This document shows, one piece after another, positions 53,405 to 61,553 of a stretch of 64,000 nucleotides of DNA. This DNA comes from Parapontixanthobacter aurantiacus (GTDB lineage: Bacteria; Pseudomonadota; Alphaproteobacteria; Sphingomonadales; Sphingomonadaceae): assembly GCF_009827635.1 (NCBI RefSeq), contig NZ_WTYW01000002.1, positions 62,001 to 126,000 of the forward strand, read 5' to 3'. The position numbers and the translations under genes were made by a program. The notes below the pieces were generated by a model. The model worked only from the letters and a program-made list of their open reading frames with translations. It was not told the DNA's origin and searched no databases. Within the stretch, counting starts at the first letter, position 1; every line of letters starts with the position of its first letter.

Positions 53405-54067
53405 ATGAACATGACGAAGCACTGCATATTGGCAGCAGTCGCACTGACCGCGATGAGCGGGACGGCGCATGCGGCCATTTCACTTGTCGATGTCGAACCG
53501 GGAAGTGCGGTCTATGAAGGGCCGGTTCCGATCTACGACTTCGACGTCAATACGCCGCCGACCACCGACGGCGTCGTCAAGACCGGTTCGAGTGCCAATG
53601 GCGCGCAACCTCTCGGCAGTACGGGCAATTACTATTCCGTCGGGCCAAGCACGAACTCGCCGGGCGAAGTGGACCTGTCGGGCTTTGCGGGACCTATCGG
53701 GCAAATTTCCTTCATCTGGGGATCGGTCGATACCTACAACACCTTGTCGTTTCTCGATTCGATGGGCGGCGTTCTCGCCTCCTTCACCGGCAGCGACATA
53801 ATCAGCTCCGATTTCGGCAACCAGGTGCTGCCGGGCAGCAACCCGGTCGTCTTCTTCGGCTTTACCGGGTCCGACGCGCCCAACGTGGCCGGAATGCGGC
53901 TATCCTCGACGCAAGAGGCTTTCGAGATCGACAATATCGCCGTCGAAGCTGCCGTGCCCGAGCCGGGAACGTGGCTGATGCTGCTACTTGGCTTCGGCAT
54001 CGTGGGCGCAATGATGCGCCGCGGTCGCAAGGGACCGCAGGAAGTCCGCGTCCGTTACGCCTTCTGA
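53405..54067 (+). CDS. PEPxxW-CTERM sorting-signal exported protein
   Basis: 220 residues from ATG 53405, with GGGAG upstream. Signal peptide about residues 1-24 (ending AHA). The middle is beta-rich and repeats polar Gly/Ser/Thr stretches, with a WGSVDTYNTL segment. The C-terminal module PEPGTWLMLLLGFGIVGAMM then RRGRKG is the exosortase signal, here with Leu after Trp. It shares the layout of the protein at 41536 but little sequence outside the tail. Single gene with its own strong terminator. Confidence 0.88.
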   Translation: MNMTKHCILAAVALTAMSGTAHAAISLVDVEPGSAVYEGPVPIYDFDVNTPPTTDGVVKTGSSANGAQPLGSTGNYYSVGPSTNSPGEVDLSGFAGPIGQISFIWGSVDTYNTLSFLDSMGGVLASFTGSDIISSDFGNQVLPGSNPVVFFGFTGSDAPNVAGMRLSSTQEAFEIDNIAVEAAVPEPGTWLMLLLGFGIVGAMMRRGRKGPQEVRVRYAF

Positions 54068-54093
54068 TCGATACCCCTTTTGAGCTAATAGGA

Positions 54094-54129
54094 GGCCAGC
54101 CGGGAAGAGCGACCCGGCTGGCCTTTTTT
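54094..54129 (+). terminator. Terminator after the second PEP-CTERM gene
   Basis: An 11-bp perfect stem GGCCAGCCGGG/CCCGGCTGGCC with an eight-base loop and six T. The strongest terminator in the window. Confidence 0.95.
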
Positions 54130-54140
54130 CGCAAGGCTCG

Positions 54141-54977
54141 TCAGCCTTTCAAATGCCGCGCGTGCCAGGCGACATGTTCGGCCATGAAGGTCGAGATGAA
54201 GAAGTAGGAATGATCGTAACCTTCCTGCATCCGGATAGCGGCGTCGATCCCCGCTTTGCGGCAGGCCAACGCCAGAAGCCCGGTCTTGAGCTGTTCGGAC
54301 AGGAAATCGTCGGCGGTTCCCTGATCAACCAGCAGCGCGGCAGGGCGCGCGCCCCCTTCGATCAATGATACGGCATCGTATTGCGCCCACGTGCTTTGAT
54401 CGTCTCCGAGATAGCGTGAGAAAGCCTTCTCGCCCCACGGGGACTGGATGGGTGCGACGATCGGAGAGAATGCGCTGATCGAGCGAAACCTTTCGGGATT
54501 TCGCAGGCCGATGGTGAGGGCGCCGTGACCGCCCATCGAATGACCGGTAATCGCTTGCCGTTCCATGTCGACTGGAAAGGATCGAGCGATGAGCGCCGGC
54601 AGTTCATCCTCGACATAGCTCCGCATCCGGTAATGCGTCGACCACGGTTCTTTGGTCGCATCGAGATAGAAGCCTGCACCTTTCCCGAAATCGTACTCGT
54701 CATCCGCGTCCGGCACGTCCGCTCCGCGAGGCGAAGTATCGGGCGCGACGAAGACAATTCCGTGCTCTGCGCAGGCGGCGCGATATTCGCCCTTCTCGGT
54801 CACGTTGGCATGGGTGCAGGTCAGACCGGAAAGATACCAGAGCACCGGCAGGACCTGCCCGTCCTCATGCGGGGGCACGAAGACGGAAAACGTCATCTCC
54901 GTCCCCGTTGCCTCCGACAGGTGAGAATAAACGCCCTGCGTGCCGCCATGCGACTTGTTCGAACTGATCAGTTCCAT
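54141..54977 (-). CDS. fghA: S-formylglutathione hydrolase
   Basis: 278 residues, normal for the esterase-D family. Nucleophile elbow GHSMGGHGALT near residue 145, catalytic Asp in VDQGTADDF and the His in GYDHSYFF near the C-terminus. It hydrolyses S-formylglutathione to formate and glutathione, the last step of GSH-dependent formaldehyde oxidation. It closes an operon that begins with adhC (55759). The stop lies just past the terminator of the converging PEP-CTERM gene. Confidence 0.95.
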   Translation of the reverse strand: MELISSNKSHGGTQGVYSHLSEATGTEMTFSVFVPPHEDGQVLPVLWYLSGLTCTHANVTEKGEYRAACAEHGIVFVAPDTSPRGADVPDADDEYDFGKGAGFYLDATKEPWSTHYRMRSYVEDELPALIARSFPVDMERQAITGHSMGGHGALTIGLRNPERFRSISAFSPIVAPIQSPWGEKAFSRYLGDDQSTWAQYDAVSLIEGGARPAALLVDQGTADDFLSEQLKTGLLALACRKAGIDAAIRMQEGYDHSYFFISTFMAEHVAWHARHLKG

Positions 54978-54989
54978 GATGTTTCGGAC

Positions 54990-55382
54990 TTATCCGGGCC
55001 TGTGAATGCCGCAGATTTTGTGACCGTCCAGATCGCGGAAATAGCTGAGATGGATCGGCCCCATGGTCGTTTCGCGGAGGCCGGGCGGGTCTTCGATACT
55101 CGTTCCGCCATTGGCAACCGCCACGTCATGCAATTCCTTGACCTGTTCGGGGGAATCGCATTTGAAGCCGATCGTCATGCCGTTGGCGCAAGTCGCTGCC
55201 TGACCATCGATCGGCTGGCTCAATGCAAGCGTGTTACCGCCATGCATGAAGAATACACGCTTCGTGCCGTCTGCCGTCGTATTGTCGATCGCCTTGCCGC
55301 CACCGATCACCTTGAGAACGGCCTCGTAAAAGGCCTTCGCCTTGTCAATGTCGTTCGTTCCGATCATGATGTGATTGAACAT
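54990..55382 (-). CDS. VOC-family (glyoxalase/bleomycin-resistance) protein
   Basis: 130 residues with two VOC beta-alpha-beta-beta-beta modules: MFNHIMIGTNDIDKAKAFYEAVL at the start (metal-ligand His4), KRVFFMHGGN, then ANGMTIGFKCDSPEQ and YFRDLDGHKICG at the end. Its place between the cupin and fghA suggests it acts in formaldehyde handling, perhaps binding a glutathione adduct as glyoxalase I does. It is not a usual member of the adhC-fghA pair in enterics, but such VOC proteins occur with it in sphingomonads. Confidence 0.85.
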   Translation of the reverse strand: MFNHIMIGTNDIDKAKAFYEAVLKVIGGGKAIDNTTADGTKRVFFMHGGNTLALSQPIDGQAATCANGMTIGFKCDSPEQVKELHDVAVANGGTSIEDPPGLRETTMGPIHLSYFRDLDGHKICGIHRPG

Positions 55383-55405
55383 CTGCTTCCTCTCCTTGTT
55401 ACTGT

Positions 55406-55759
55406 TCAGACTTCGACGGCGATGGTCGCCGTCTCTTTATTTCCGGTATTGGGGCTCTCGGCGGGATCGAGCAGCACTGCCTCGACCAGTCCCTGCCGGG
55501 CCACGGGGCGATGCTCAATGCCGGCTGGCACGACGAGCATTTCGCCCGCTTCGAGTGTCTCGGTGCGATCGGCGAACTCGATCTCGAGCCTGCCCTTAGT
55601 CACAAGAAACAATTCGTCGTGATCGTGGCTATGCCAGTCAAACGCACCTTCGAGCTTTGCAATGCGGACTTCGTGACCTTCGTAGCGCGCGACGATCCGG
55701 GGTGCCCAGCATTCGTCGAACGTCGCGAACTTGTCGGCGAGGATGATTTTGCGACCCAT
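55406..55759 (-). CDS. Cupin-domain protein
   Basis: 117 residues, a single cupin barrel. Metal-site motifs: FDWHSHDHDELFLV (His, His, Glu) and PAGIEHRPV (His). The start overlaps the adhC stop by one base (TGATG), so it is co-translated. A cupin of this sort may bind a metal and a small ligand; in this operon a role with formaldehyde or an adduct is guesswork. Confidence 0.85.
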   Translation of the reverse strand: MGRKIILADKFATFDECWAPRIVARYEGHEVRIAKLEGAFDWHSHDHDELFLVTKGRLEIEFADRTETLEAGEMLVVPAGIEHRPVARQGLVEAVLLDPAESPNTGNKETATIAVEV

Positions 55760-56865
55760 CAGTAGACGACCACCGCCCGGATGCTTTCGCCGGCATGCAT
55801 CAGGTCGAAGCCCTTGTTGATCTCTTCGAGCGACAGGCGGTGCGTGATCATCGGATCGATCGCGATCTTCCCGTTCATATACCAGTCCACGATCTTCGGC
55901 ACGTCGGTCCGGCCCTTCGCTCCGCCGAAAGCGGTTCCCCTCCAGTTGCGCCCAGTAACGAGCTGAAACGGCCGCGTCTCTATGGTCTTGCCGGCTTCTG
56001 CGACCCCGATGATGATACTCGTTCCCCAGCCCTTGTGGCAGCATTCGAGAGCCTGGCGCATGACCTCTGTATTGCCCGTGCAATCGAAGCTGTAATCGGC
56101 TCCGCCATCGAGCAGTTCGACGAGATGAGCGACGACGTCCTTCGTTTCCTTCGGATTGACGAAGTCGGTCATGCCGAACCTTTCGCCCCATTCCTTCTTG
56201 GAGGGGTTGATGTCGACGCCGACGATGCGGTCCGCCCCCGCCAGCTTCGCACCCTGGATGACGTTCAGTCCGATTCCGCCGAGGCCGAATACGACGACAT
56301 TGTCGCCGGGCCGCACCTTCGCCGTATTCGTAACGGCGCCAACGCCGGTGGTCACACCGCAACCGACATAGCAGGTGGTGTCGAATGGCGCGTCGTCGCG
56401 GATCTTCGCGACCGCGATTTCCGGCAGGACGGTGAAGTTCGAGAAGGTCGAGCAGCCCATGTAATGGTAGATTGTCTCGCCCTTGTACGAAAAGCGACTG
56501 GTGCCGTCGGGCATCAGACCCTTACCCTGCGTTTCCCGAATGGCCGAGCACAAGTTGGTCTTGCCGCTGAGGCACATTTTGCACTGGCGACATTCCGGCG
56601 TGTAAAGCGGGATTACGTGATCGCCTGGCCCGACGCTCGTCACGCCAGCGCCGACTTCGCGCACGATACCGCATCCCTCGTGGCCTAGAATGCTCGGGAA
56701 GATGCCTTCGCTGTCCAGACCGTCGAGCGTATAGGCATCGGTGTGGCAGATGCCGGTCGCCATGATCTCTACGAGAACCTCGCCTGCCTTGGGTCCTTCC
56801 AGATCGACTTCGACGATCTCCAGCGGCTGTTTGGCTTCGAAAGCGACGGCGGCGCGAGTTTTCAT
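55759..56865 (-). CDS. adhC: S-(hydroxymethyl)glutathione dehydrogenase / class III alcohol dehydrogenase
   Basis: 368 residues. Catalytic zinc ligands in [10 protein letters not shown] and GHEGCGIV; structural zinc loop [15 protein letters not shown]; the cofactor site near [16 protein letters not shown]. It matches class III ADH (FrmA/AdhC/FlhA), oxidising the spontaneous formaldehyde-GSH adduct to S-formylglutathione with NAD. It heads the operon adhC-cupin-VOC-fghA, a complete GSH-dependent formaldehyde detoxification route apart from the adduct-forming step, which is spontaneous. Confidence 0.96.
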   Translation of the reverse strand: MKTRAAVAFEAKQPLEIVEVDLEGPKAGEVLVEIMATGICHTDAYTLDGLDSEGIFPSILGHEGCGIVREVGAGVTSVGPGDHVIPLYTPECRQCKMCLSGKTNLCSAIRETQGKGLMPDGTSRFSYKGETIYHYMGCSTFSNFTVLPEIAVAKIRDDAPFDTTCYVGCGVTTGVGAVTNTAKVRPGDNVVVFGLGGIGLNVIQGAKLAGADRIVGVDINPSKKEWGERFGMTDFVNPKETKDVVAHLVELLDGGADYSFDCTGNTEVMRQALECCHKGWGTSIIIGVAEAGKTIETRPFQLVTGRNWRGTAFGGAKGRTDVPKIVDWYMNGKIAIDPMITHRLSLEEINKGFDLMHAGESIRAVVVY

Positions 56866-56932
56866 GAGCTATTCCTTGATGTTCTGCGAAGGCTCTTGGC
56901 CAATCCTTCGCTCCGCCGCAAGCAATCGTGGG

Positions 56933-57793
56933 TCAGTTTGCGGCGCGGATCGGCAAATTGTCGATCAGGCGTGTTCCCCCGATGCGAGCGGCGACGAAGA
57001 GCCGTGCGTTGCCGTTGTCGCTGTCGAGCGCTTTCAGGCTGTCGCTATCGCGCAGGTCGAGATAGTCGACCCTTTCGAACCCGCTTTCGAGCAGATCCTC
57101 TCTGGCGGCCGAAGCAATGGCACTCCACGGGTGGCCTTCCGCCACGAGTTCTGCGGCCTTGCGCAAGGTCGCGGGAAGGGCTGCTGCATCTGCCCTTTGC
57201 TCTGCCGAAAGATAGGCGTTGCGCGAACTCATGGCCAATCCGTCCGGCTCGCGCACGATCGGCACGCCGTAAATTGCCCCGGCGCGCGGAAGCATCAGGT
57301 CGAGGTCGCGCGCCATGCGGCGTATGACGGCCAGTTGCTGCCAATCCTTTTCTCCGAAAAAGGCCATGTCGGGGGCAACCTGATTGAACAATTTGCAGAC
57401 GACCGTCGCAACGCCGTCGAAATGGCCCGGTCGATCCGCCCCGCACAGATGCTCGCTGAACTTCCCAACCGAGACGTTCGTTGCGAACCCTTCCGGATAG
57501 ACTTCGTCGACCAGTGGCGCCCATAGCAACGCGACGCCTTCCTCTTCGAGCAAGGCGCTATCTCTTGCGAGTTGCCGCGGATAGGCATCGAGGTCCTCGT
57601 TCTCGCCGAATTGCTTTGGATTGACGAAGATCGATGCGACGACGCGATCGGCTTGTCTCGCCGCTTCACGCATCAAAGTTAGGTGTCCTTCGTGAAGAGC
57701 GCCCATGGTCGGAACCAAAGCTACGGTCGAGCCGTCGGCGCGCAATGTCGCGACCGCTTTTCTCAACATGACAAGCTCGGTGACGGTTTGCAC
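56933..57793 (-). CDS. panC: Pantothenate synthetase
   Basis: 286 residues from a GTG at 57793 with GGAGAAG just upstream; a longer frame to 57892 has no family support. The motifs are intact: VPTMGALHEGHLTLM (HIGH-like, near residue 30), SIFVNPKQFGENEDLDAYPR, and SSRNAYLS (near 185). It condenses pantoate and beta-alanine with ATP to make pantothenate for coenzyme A. panB is not nearby. Divergent to mipZ with under 100 bases between. Confidence 0.95.
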   Translation of the reverse strand: MQTVTELVMLRKAVATLRADGSTVALVPTMGALHEGHLTLMREAARQADRVVASIFVNPKQFGENEDLDAYPRQLARDSALLEEEGVALLWAPLVDEVYPEGFATNVSVGKFSEHLCGADRPGHFDGVATVVCKLFNQVAPDMAFFGEKDWQQLAVIRRMARDLDLMLPRAGAIYGVPIVREPDGLAMSSRNAYLSAEQRADAAALPATLRKAAELVAEGHPWSAIASAAREDLLESGFERVDYLDLRDSDSLKALDSDNGNARLFVAARIGGTRLIDNLPIRAAN

Positions 57794-57881
57794 GCACTTC
57801 TCCCCTTGGGTAAGACTGGCAAGGAACCCCGTGGAAACCACGCCCGGCTTTCGGGCGATCATGCAAGTCCAGGAATTTCGA

Positions 57882-58718
57882 GTGTCAGACAATCGTCCCT
57901 ATCGCATCACTTTCGCCAACGAAAAAGGGGGCACCGGGAAATCGACGACCGCCGTTCACGTCGCGGTCGCACTTGCCGCGCGCGGCCTGAAAGTCGCTGC
58001 GTTCGATCTCGATCATCGGCAGCGAACGATGGACCGCTATTTCGAGAACCGGGCGGAAACAGCGGCGAAGCGCGGGATCGCCCTTCCGACGGCGAAATCC
58101 GAAGTGGTCGAGAACCTTACGCCGGAGGAACTGGAAGAGCGCATCGGCGAAGCGGGCGCGGGAATGGATTTCATCATCTTCGATACGCCGGGCCGCGACG
58201 ATCCTCTCGCGCGCCACGTCGCCACGGAAGCAGACACGCTCGTCACGCCGATGAACGACAGTTTCGTCGATTTCGACCTTATCGGTCAGGTCGAAGGTGA
58301 GAGTTTCAAGGTGAAGAAACTCAGTTTCTATGCCGAGCTGATCTGGGAGGCGAGACTGAAGCGCAGCCGCGCCACCATCGAACAGCAGCGCCGTGAAATG
58401 GACTGGGTAGTAGTCCGCAATCGTACCGGTCACACCGAAGCGCGCAACATGGCGCGCATCGAGAAAGCGCTAACCGAACTGTCCAAACGCGTCGGCTTTC
58501 GCGTTGCCAAGGGCCTGTCCGAGCGCGTTATCTACCGCGAGCTTTTTCCGTCCGGCCTGACTCTGCTCGACAAGGGGCAGCTCGGCGAACTGGGAACGAG
58601 CCATCTCGTCGCACGGCAAGAGTTGCGCGGTCTCGTCGCGAACCTCAACCTTCCGGGCGTCGACGCGGCTGCGCCTGCCAATACCGACCTCGCACCGGCG
58701 CGCAGCGAAGCGGCCTGA
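57882..58718 (+). CDS. mipZ: MipZ-type division-site positioning ATPase (ParA family)
   Basis: 278 residues from GTG 57882, chosen for its AGGA ribosome site; an ATG at 57861 adds seven residues. Deviant Walker A ANEKGGTGKSTTAVH, the FDLDHRQRTMDRYFENR segment (DLRQRT in Caulobacter MipZ) and DFIIFDTPGRDD give a good match to alphaproteobacterial MipZ. It forms a gradient from the pole-bound ParB/parS and blocks FtsZ polymerisation away from mid-cell. The C-terminus is Ala/Pro-rich. A J-domain gene follows by one base. Confidence 0.9.
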   Translation: MSDNRPYRITFANEKGGTGKSTTAVHVAVALAARGLKVAAFDLDHRQRTMDRYFENRAETAAKRGIALPTAKSEVVENLTPEELEERIGEAGAGMDFIIFDTPGRDDPLARHVATEADTLVTPMNDSFVDFDLIGQVEGESFKVKKLSFYAELIWEARLKRSRATIEQQRREMDWVVVRNRTGHTEARNMARIEKALTELSKRVGFRVAKGLSERVIYRELFPSGLTLLDKGQLGELGTSHLVARQELRGLVANLNLPGVDAAAPANTDLAPARSEAA

Positions 58719-58719
58719 C

Positions 58720-59025
58720 ATGCTCAAGGTCGCCATCTTCCTCGCGATCGCGATCATCGTCTGGCGCTTTGCATTCGGAAGCTGGCCCTGGGCGATGGCG
58801 AGTACTTCGCGAAAGGTGCCGCACATCCGGGTGGAAACGGAAACCGAAGCCCGGCGCATTCTGGGGGTAGGGCCGAAAGCGTCGAAGGTGGAGATCGCGG
58901 CGGCGCACAGGGCCCTCATCGCTCGAATTCATCCCGACAAGGGCGGGGATGCCGTCGAAACCGCCCGTGCCAATGCGGCCCGCGATCTGCTTATCGGAAG
59001 GCCGCCCAAGGATCGCGAAGTCTGA
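58720..59025 (+). CDS. Membrane-anchored J-domain protein
   Basis: 101 residues. One N-terminal membrane segment (residues 2-21, LKVAIFLAIAIIVWRFAFG) then a short linker and a C-terminal J-domain with HPD at 71-73 (IARIHPDKGGDAVE). This layout fits a membrane-bound DnaK co-chaperone (DjlA-like in idea, but smaller). It starts one base after mipZ and is probably co-transcribed; neighbouring mipZ with a J-domain protein is seen in sphingomonads and its meaning is unknown. Confidence 0.85.
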   Translation: MLKVAIFLAIAIIVWRFAFGSWPWAMASTSRKVPHIRVETETEARRILGVGPKASKVEIAAAHRALIARIHPDKGGDAVETARANAARDLLIGRPPKDREV

Positions 59026-59122
59026 ACGCGCGTTGATATTTCAATACCGCGAAGCATGGCACCAGAGCGCAGGACGGGCGTTTCAGACTTCACAATCTTA
59101 TCAGCAATTCGGGGAAGTTTTC

Positions 59123-60526
59123 ATGAGCCATCAATTCGATCCGACCGTTCTTCGCGAATACGACATTCGCGGGATCATCGGTGATACGCTTGGAGCGGAG
59201 GATGCTCGTGCGATCGGTCGGACATTCGGGTCGATGTTGCGCGAGGAAGGCGGGAATACCGTCGCGGTCGGGTTCGACGGGCGCGTTTCCTCCCCCATGC
59301 TCGATCACGCCTTGGTCGAAGGGCTGACGGCAAGCGGCTGCGACGTGGTGCGGATCGGCATGGGGCCGACGCCGATGCTCTATTTTGCCGAAGCGTCGGA
59401 CGAGAATATCGACGGCGGCATCATGATTACCGGAAGTCACAATCCGGCGAACTACAACGGCTTCAAGATGGTGTTCCAGGGGCGACCCTTCTTCGGGAAG
59501 GACATCGCCGAGCTGGGACGCCGCGCGGCCGAAGGTAAGTGGACCGACGGCAACGGTAGCGTGTCGAACCGCGACGTAACCGACGACTATCTCGACAAGC
59601 TGCTGACCGCCCTCGACGGCATCGATCGAGATTACCTCGCCCGCGTAAAGGTCGCATGGGATGCGGGGAACGGCGCAGCGGGCGCAGTGCTCGAAAAATT
59701 GACGGCGCGGCTACCGGGCGAGCACCACGTCCTTTTTCCGGAAGTGGACGGAAATTTTCCGAACCATCACCCGGACCCTACGGTTGAGGAGAACCTTGCC
59801 GACCTTAAGGCCATCGTCGACGACAAGAACCTCGATTTCGGCATCGCCTTTGACGGGGACGGAGACCGCATCGGCGCTATCGATGGCGAAGGGCGCGTGA
59901 TCTGGGGCGATCAGCTGCTGATGATCTATGCAGAGGATCTGCTCTCGCGGCAGCAGGGTGTTACGATCATTGCCGATGTGAAGGCCTCTCGCGCCTTGTT
60001 CGATCATGTCGCAAAGCATGGGGGAAAGCCGCTTATGTGGAATACCGGCCATTCCCTCATCAAGTCGAAGATGAAGGAGACGGGTTCTCCGCTTGCGGGA
60101 GAAATGAGCGGACACGTCTTTTTCGCCGATACGTATTACGGCTACGACGATGCCCTTTATGCTGGGCTCCGGCTGTTGGCGGCAAGTGCGCGTTTGGGTA
60201 AGTCCGTGACGCAATTGCGCGGCGAGATGCCCGCCATGCTCAATACGCCCGAAATGCGGTTCCAGGTTGATGAAAGCCGCAAGTTCGCGGCGATCGAAGA
60301 GGTGAAGGCGCGGCTTGCCGATAGCGACGACGACGTCAACGACACCGACGGGGTACGCGTGACGAATGCCGATGGTTGGTGGCTGCTACGTGCGTCGAAC
60401 ACCCAGGATGTGCTGGTCGCCCGCGCCGAAAGCGATACGCAGGAAGGCCTCGATCGATTGATGGCGCAGATCGACGAGCAACTGGCAGCTTCGGGATTGG
60501 AGCGGGGACCGCAAGCCGGCCATTAA
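59123..60526 (+). CDS. pgmG: Phosphomannomutase/phosphoglucomutase
   Basis: 467 residues from ATG 59123 (GGGGAAG upstream). Alpha-D-phosphohexomutase motifs: catalytic Ser in GIMITGSHNPANYNG (near residue 100), metal loop DGDGDRIG (near 245), sugar loop GEMSGHVFF, and phosphate loop at the end (RASNTQDVLVARAE). PgmG of Sphingomonas makes glucose-1-phosphate and mannose-1-phosphate for exopolysaccharide and LPS. The activity feeds galU, at 37665, with glucose-1-phosphate. Confidence 0.93.
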   Translation: MSHQFDPTVLREYDIRGIIGDTLGAEDARAIGRTFGSMLREEGGNTVAVGFDGRVSSPMLDHALVEGLTASGCDVVRIGMGPTPMLYFAEASDENIDGGIMITGSHNPANYNGFKMVFQGRPFFGKDIAELGRRAAEGKWTDGNGSVSNRDVTDDYLDKLLTALDGIDRDYLARVKVAWDAGNGAAGAVLEKLTARLPGEHHVLFPEVDGNFPNHHPDPTVEENLADLKAIVDDKNLDFGIAFDGDGDRIGAIDGEGRVIWGDQLLMIYAEDLLSRQQGVTIIADVKASRALFDHVAKHGGKPLMWNTGHSLIKSKMKETGSPLAGEMSGHVFFADTYYGYDDALYAGLRLLAASARLGKSVTQLRGEMPAMLNTPEMRFQVDESRKFAAIEEVKARLADSDDDVNDTDGVRVTNADGWWLLRASNTQDVLVARAESDTQEGLDRLMAQIDEQLAASGLERGPQAGH

Positions 60527-60621
60527 GCGGCCCTTTTGCTCCTGCGGAAGGCTTGTTCTTGCGAAGTCCCCGGCGAGCCGATAGCCTTTCTTCCACTCGA
60601 TCGAGAGGGGGGAAAGATCAT

Positions 60622-61500
60622 ATGAAATACGCACTCGTTCCGCTGGTTCTGGCCAATCTATGGCTTTCGGTGCCACTTCACGCGCAGGATGAAGGTCTGC
60701 CGACTTCCGTAACGTTCTCCAAGGCCGAACCGGAAGATGAGGGTGAGTTGTCGGCGGGTGATCAAACGAAGCTGCTGAGCGTGATGGGCGACCTGTTCGC
60801 TGCCGAGCCGCTTACTCCGCAGCAGGAACAGCGGCTGCCCGCGGCAAGTGCGGTTGCGGCAGACGTCTTGCCTGCAGGATTCTACGGTAAAATGATGAGC
60901 GACATGATGGACAGCATCATGTCCCCACTGCTCGCGATGATGAATGGACCGCTCGGCGCGCAAGCCTTGATCGAGCGAAAGGTCGGACTGGGTGGCGACG
61001 AGTTTCCGCAGTTGAGCGACGAGGAAAGCACGCAGGTCGTAGCTCTGCTCGACCCTGCCGCTTCGGAGCGGGCGGACGTGCTGAGGAACCGCATGACGAC
61101 GTGGATGAGCGGTTTTTTCACGAAGCTCGAAGAGCCCATGCGTGACGGTCTGTCACGCGCGTACGCTGTCCGGTTCGACGAAGGGGAACTGGCGCAAATA
61201 CAGCAGTTCTTCGCGACGCCGACGGGCGGGAAATATGCGAGCGAATCGATGGCCATATTCGCTGACCCGCAAGTTATGTCGGCGATGATGCAATCCGTCC
61301 CGATGATGATGGAAAGCTTGCCCGAAATGACCGCGCAAATGGAATCGGCGATGGCAAACTTGCCGCCTGAACGATCCTATGAGGATCTCAGCGGGTCCGA
61401 AAGGCAGCGCCTTGCCTCCCTCCTCAACCTGTCGGAGGCCGAGCTGCGCGAGAGGATGGAAGCCGCCGCCGCTGCGCAGGAAGCGAACGAAGACGACTGA
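60622..61500 (+). CDS. Exported DUF2059-like protein
   Basis: 292 residues from ATG 60622 (GGGGGGAAAG upstream). Signal peptide about residues 1-21 (ending LHA). The mature part is helical and Met-rich with two similar halves: KMMSDMMDSIMSPLLAMM near the start and ESMAIFADPQVMSAMMQSVPMMME near the end, around FFATPTGGKYASE, the DUF2059-type motif. Function unknown; probably periplasmic. A bidirectional terminator separates it from the converging BON gene. Confidence 0.75.
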   Translation: MKYALVPLVLANLWLSVPLHAQDEGLPTSVTFSKAEPEDEGELSAGDQTKLLSVMGDLFAAEPLTPQQEQRLPAASAVAADVLPAGFYGKMMSDMMDSIMSPLLAMMNGPLGAQALIERKVGLGGDEFPQLSDEESTQVVALLDPAASERADVLRNRMTTWMSGFFTKLEEPMRDGLSRAYAVRFDEGELAQIQQFFATPTGGKYASESMAIFADPQVMSAMMQSVPMMMESLPEMTAQMESAMANLPPERSYEDLSGSERQRLASLLNLSEAELRERMEAAAAAQEANEDD

Positions 61501-61502
61501 AC

Positions 61503-61532
61503 AAAAAAGGGCTCCGGTGAAGGAGCCCTTTT
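61503..61532. terminator. Bidirectional terminator between DUF2059 and BON genes
   Basis: GGGCTCC/GGAGCCC, seven bp with a six-base loop, has six A before it and four T after it, so it can end both converging transcripts. Confidence 0.85.
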
Positions 61533-61553
61533 CGTATTGTAACGACTTGGCGA

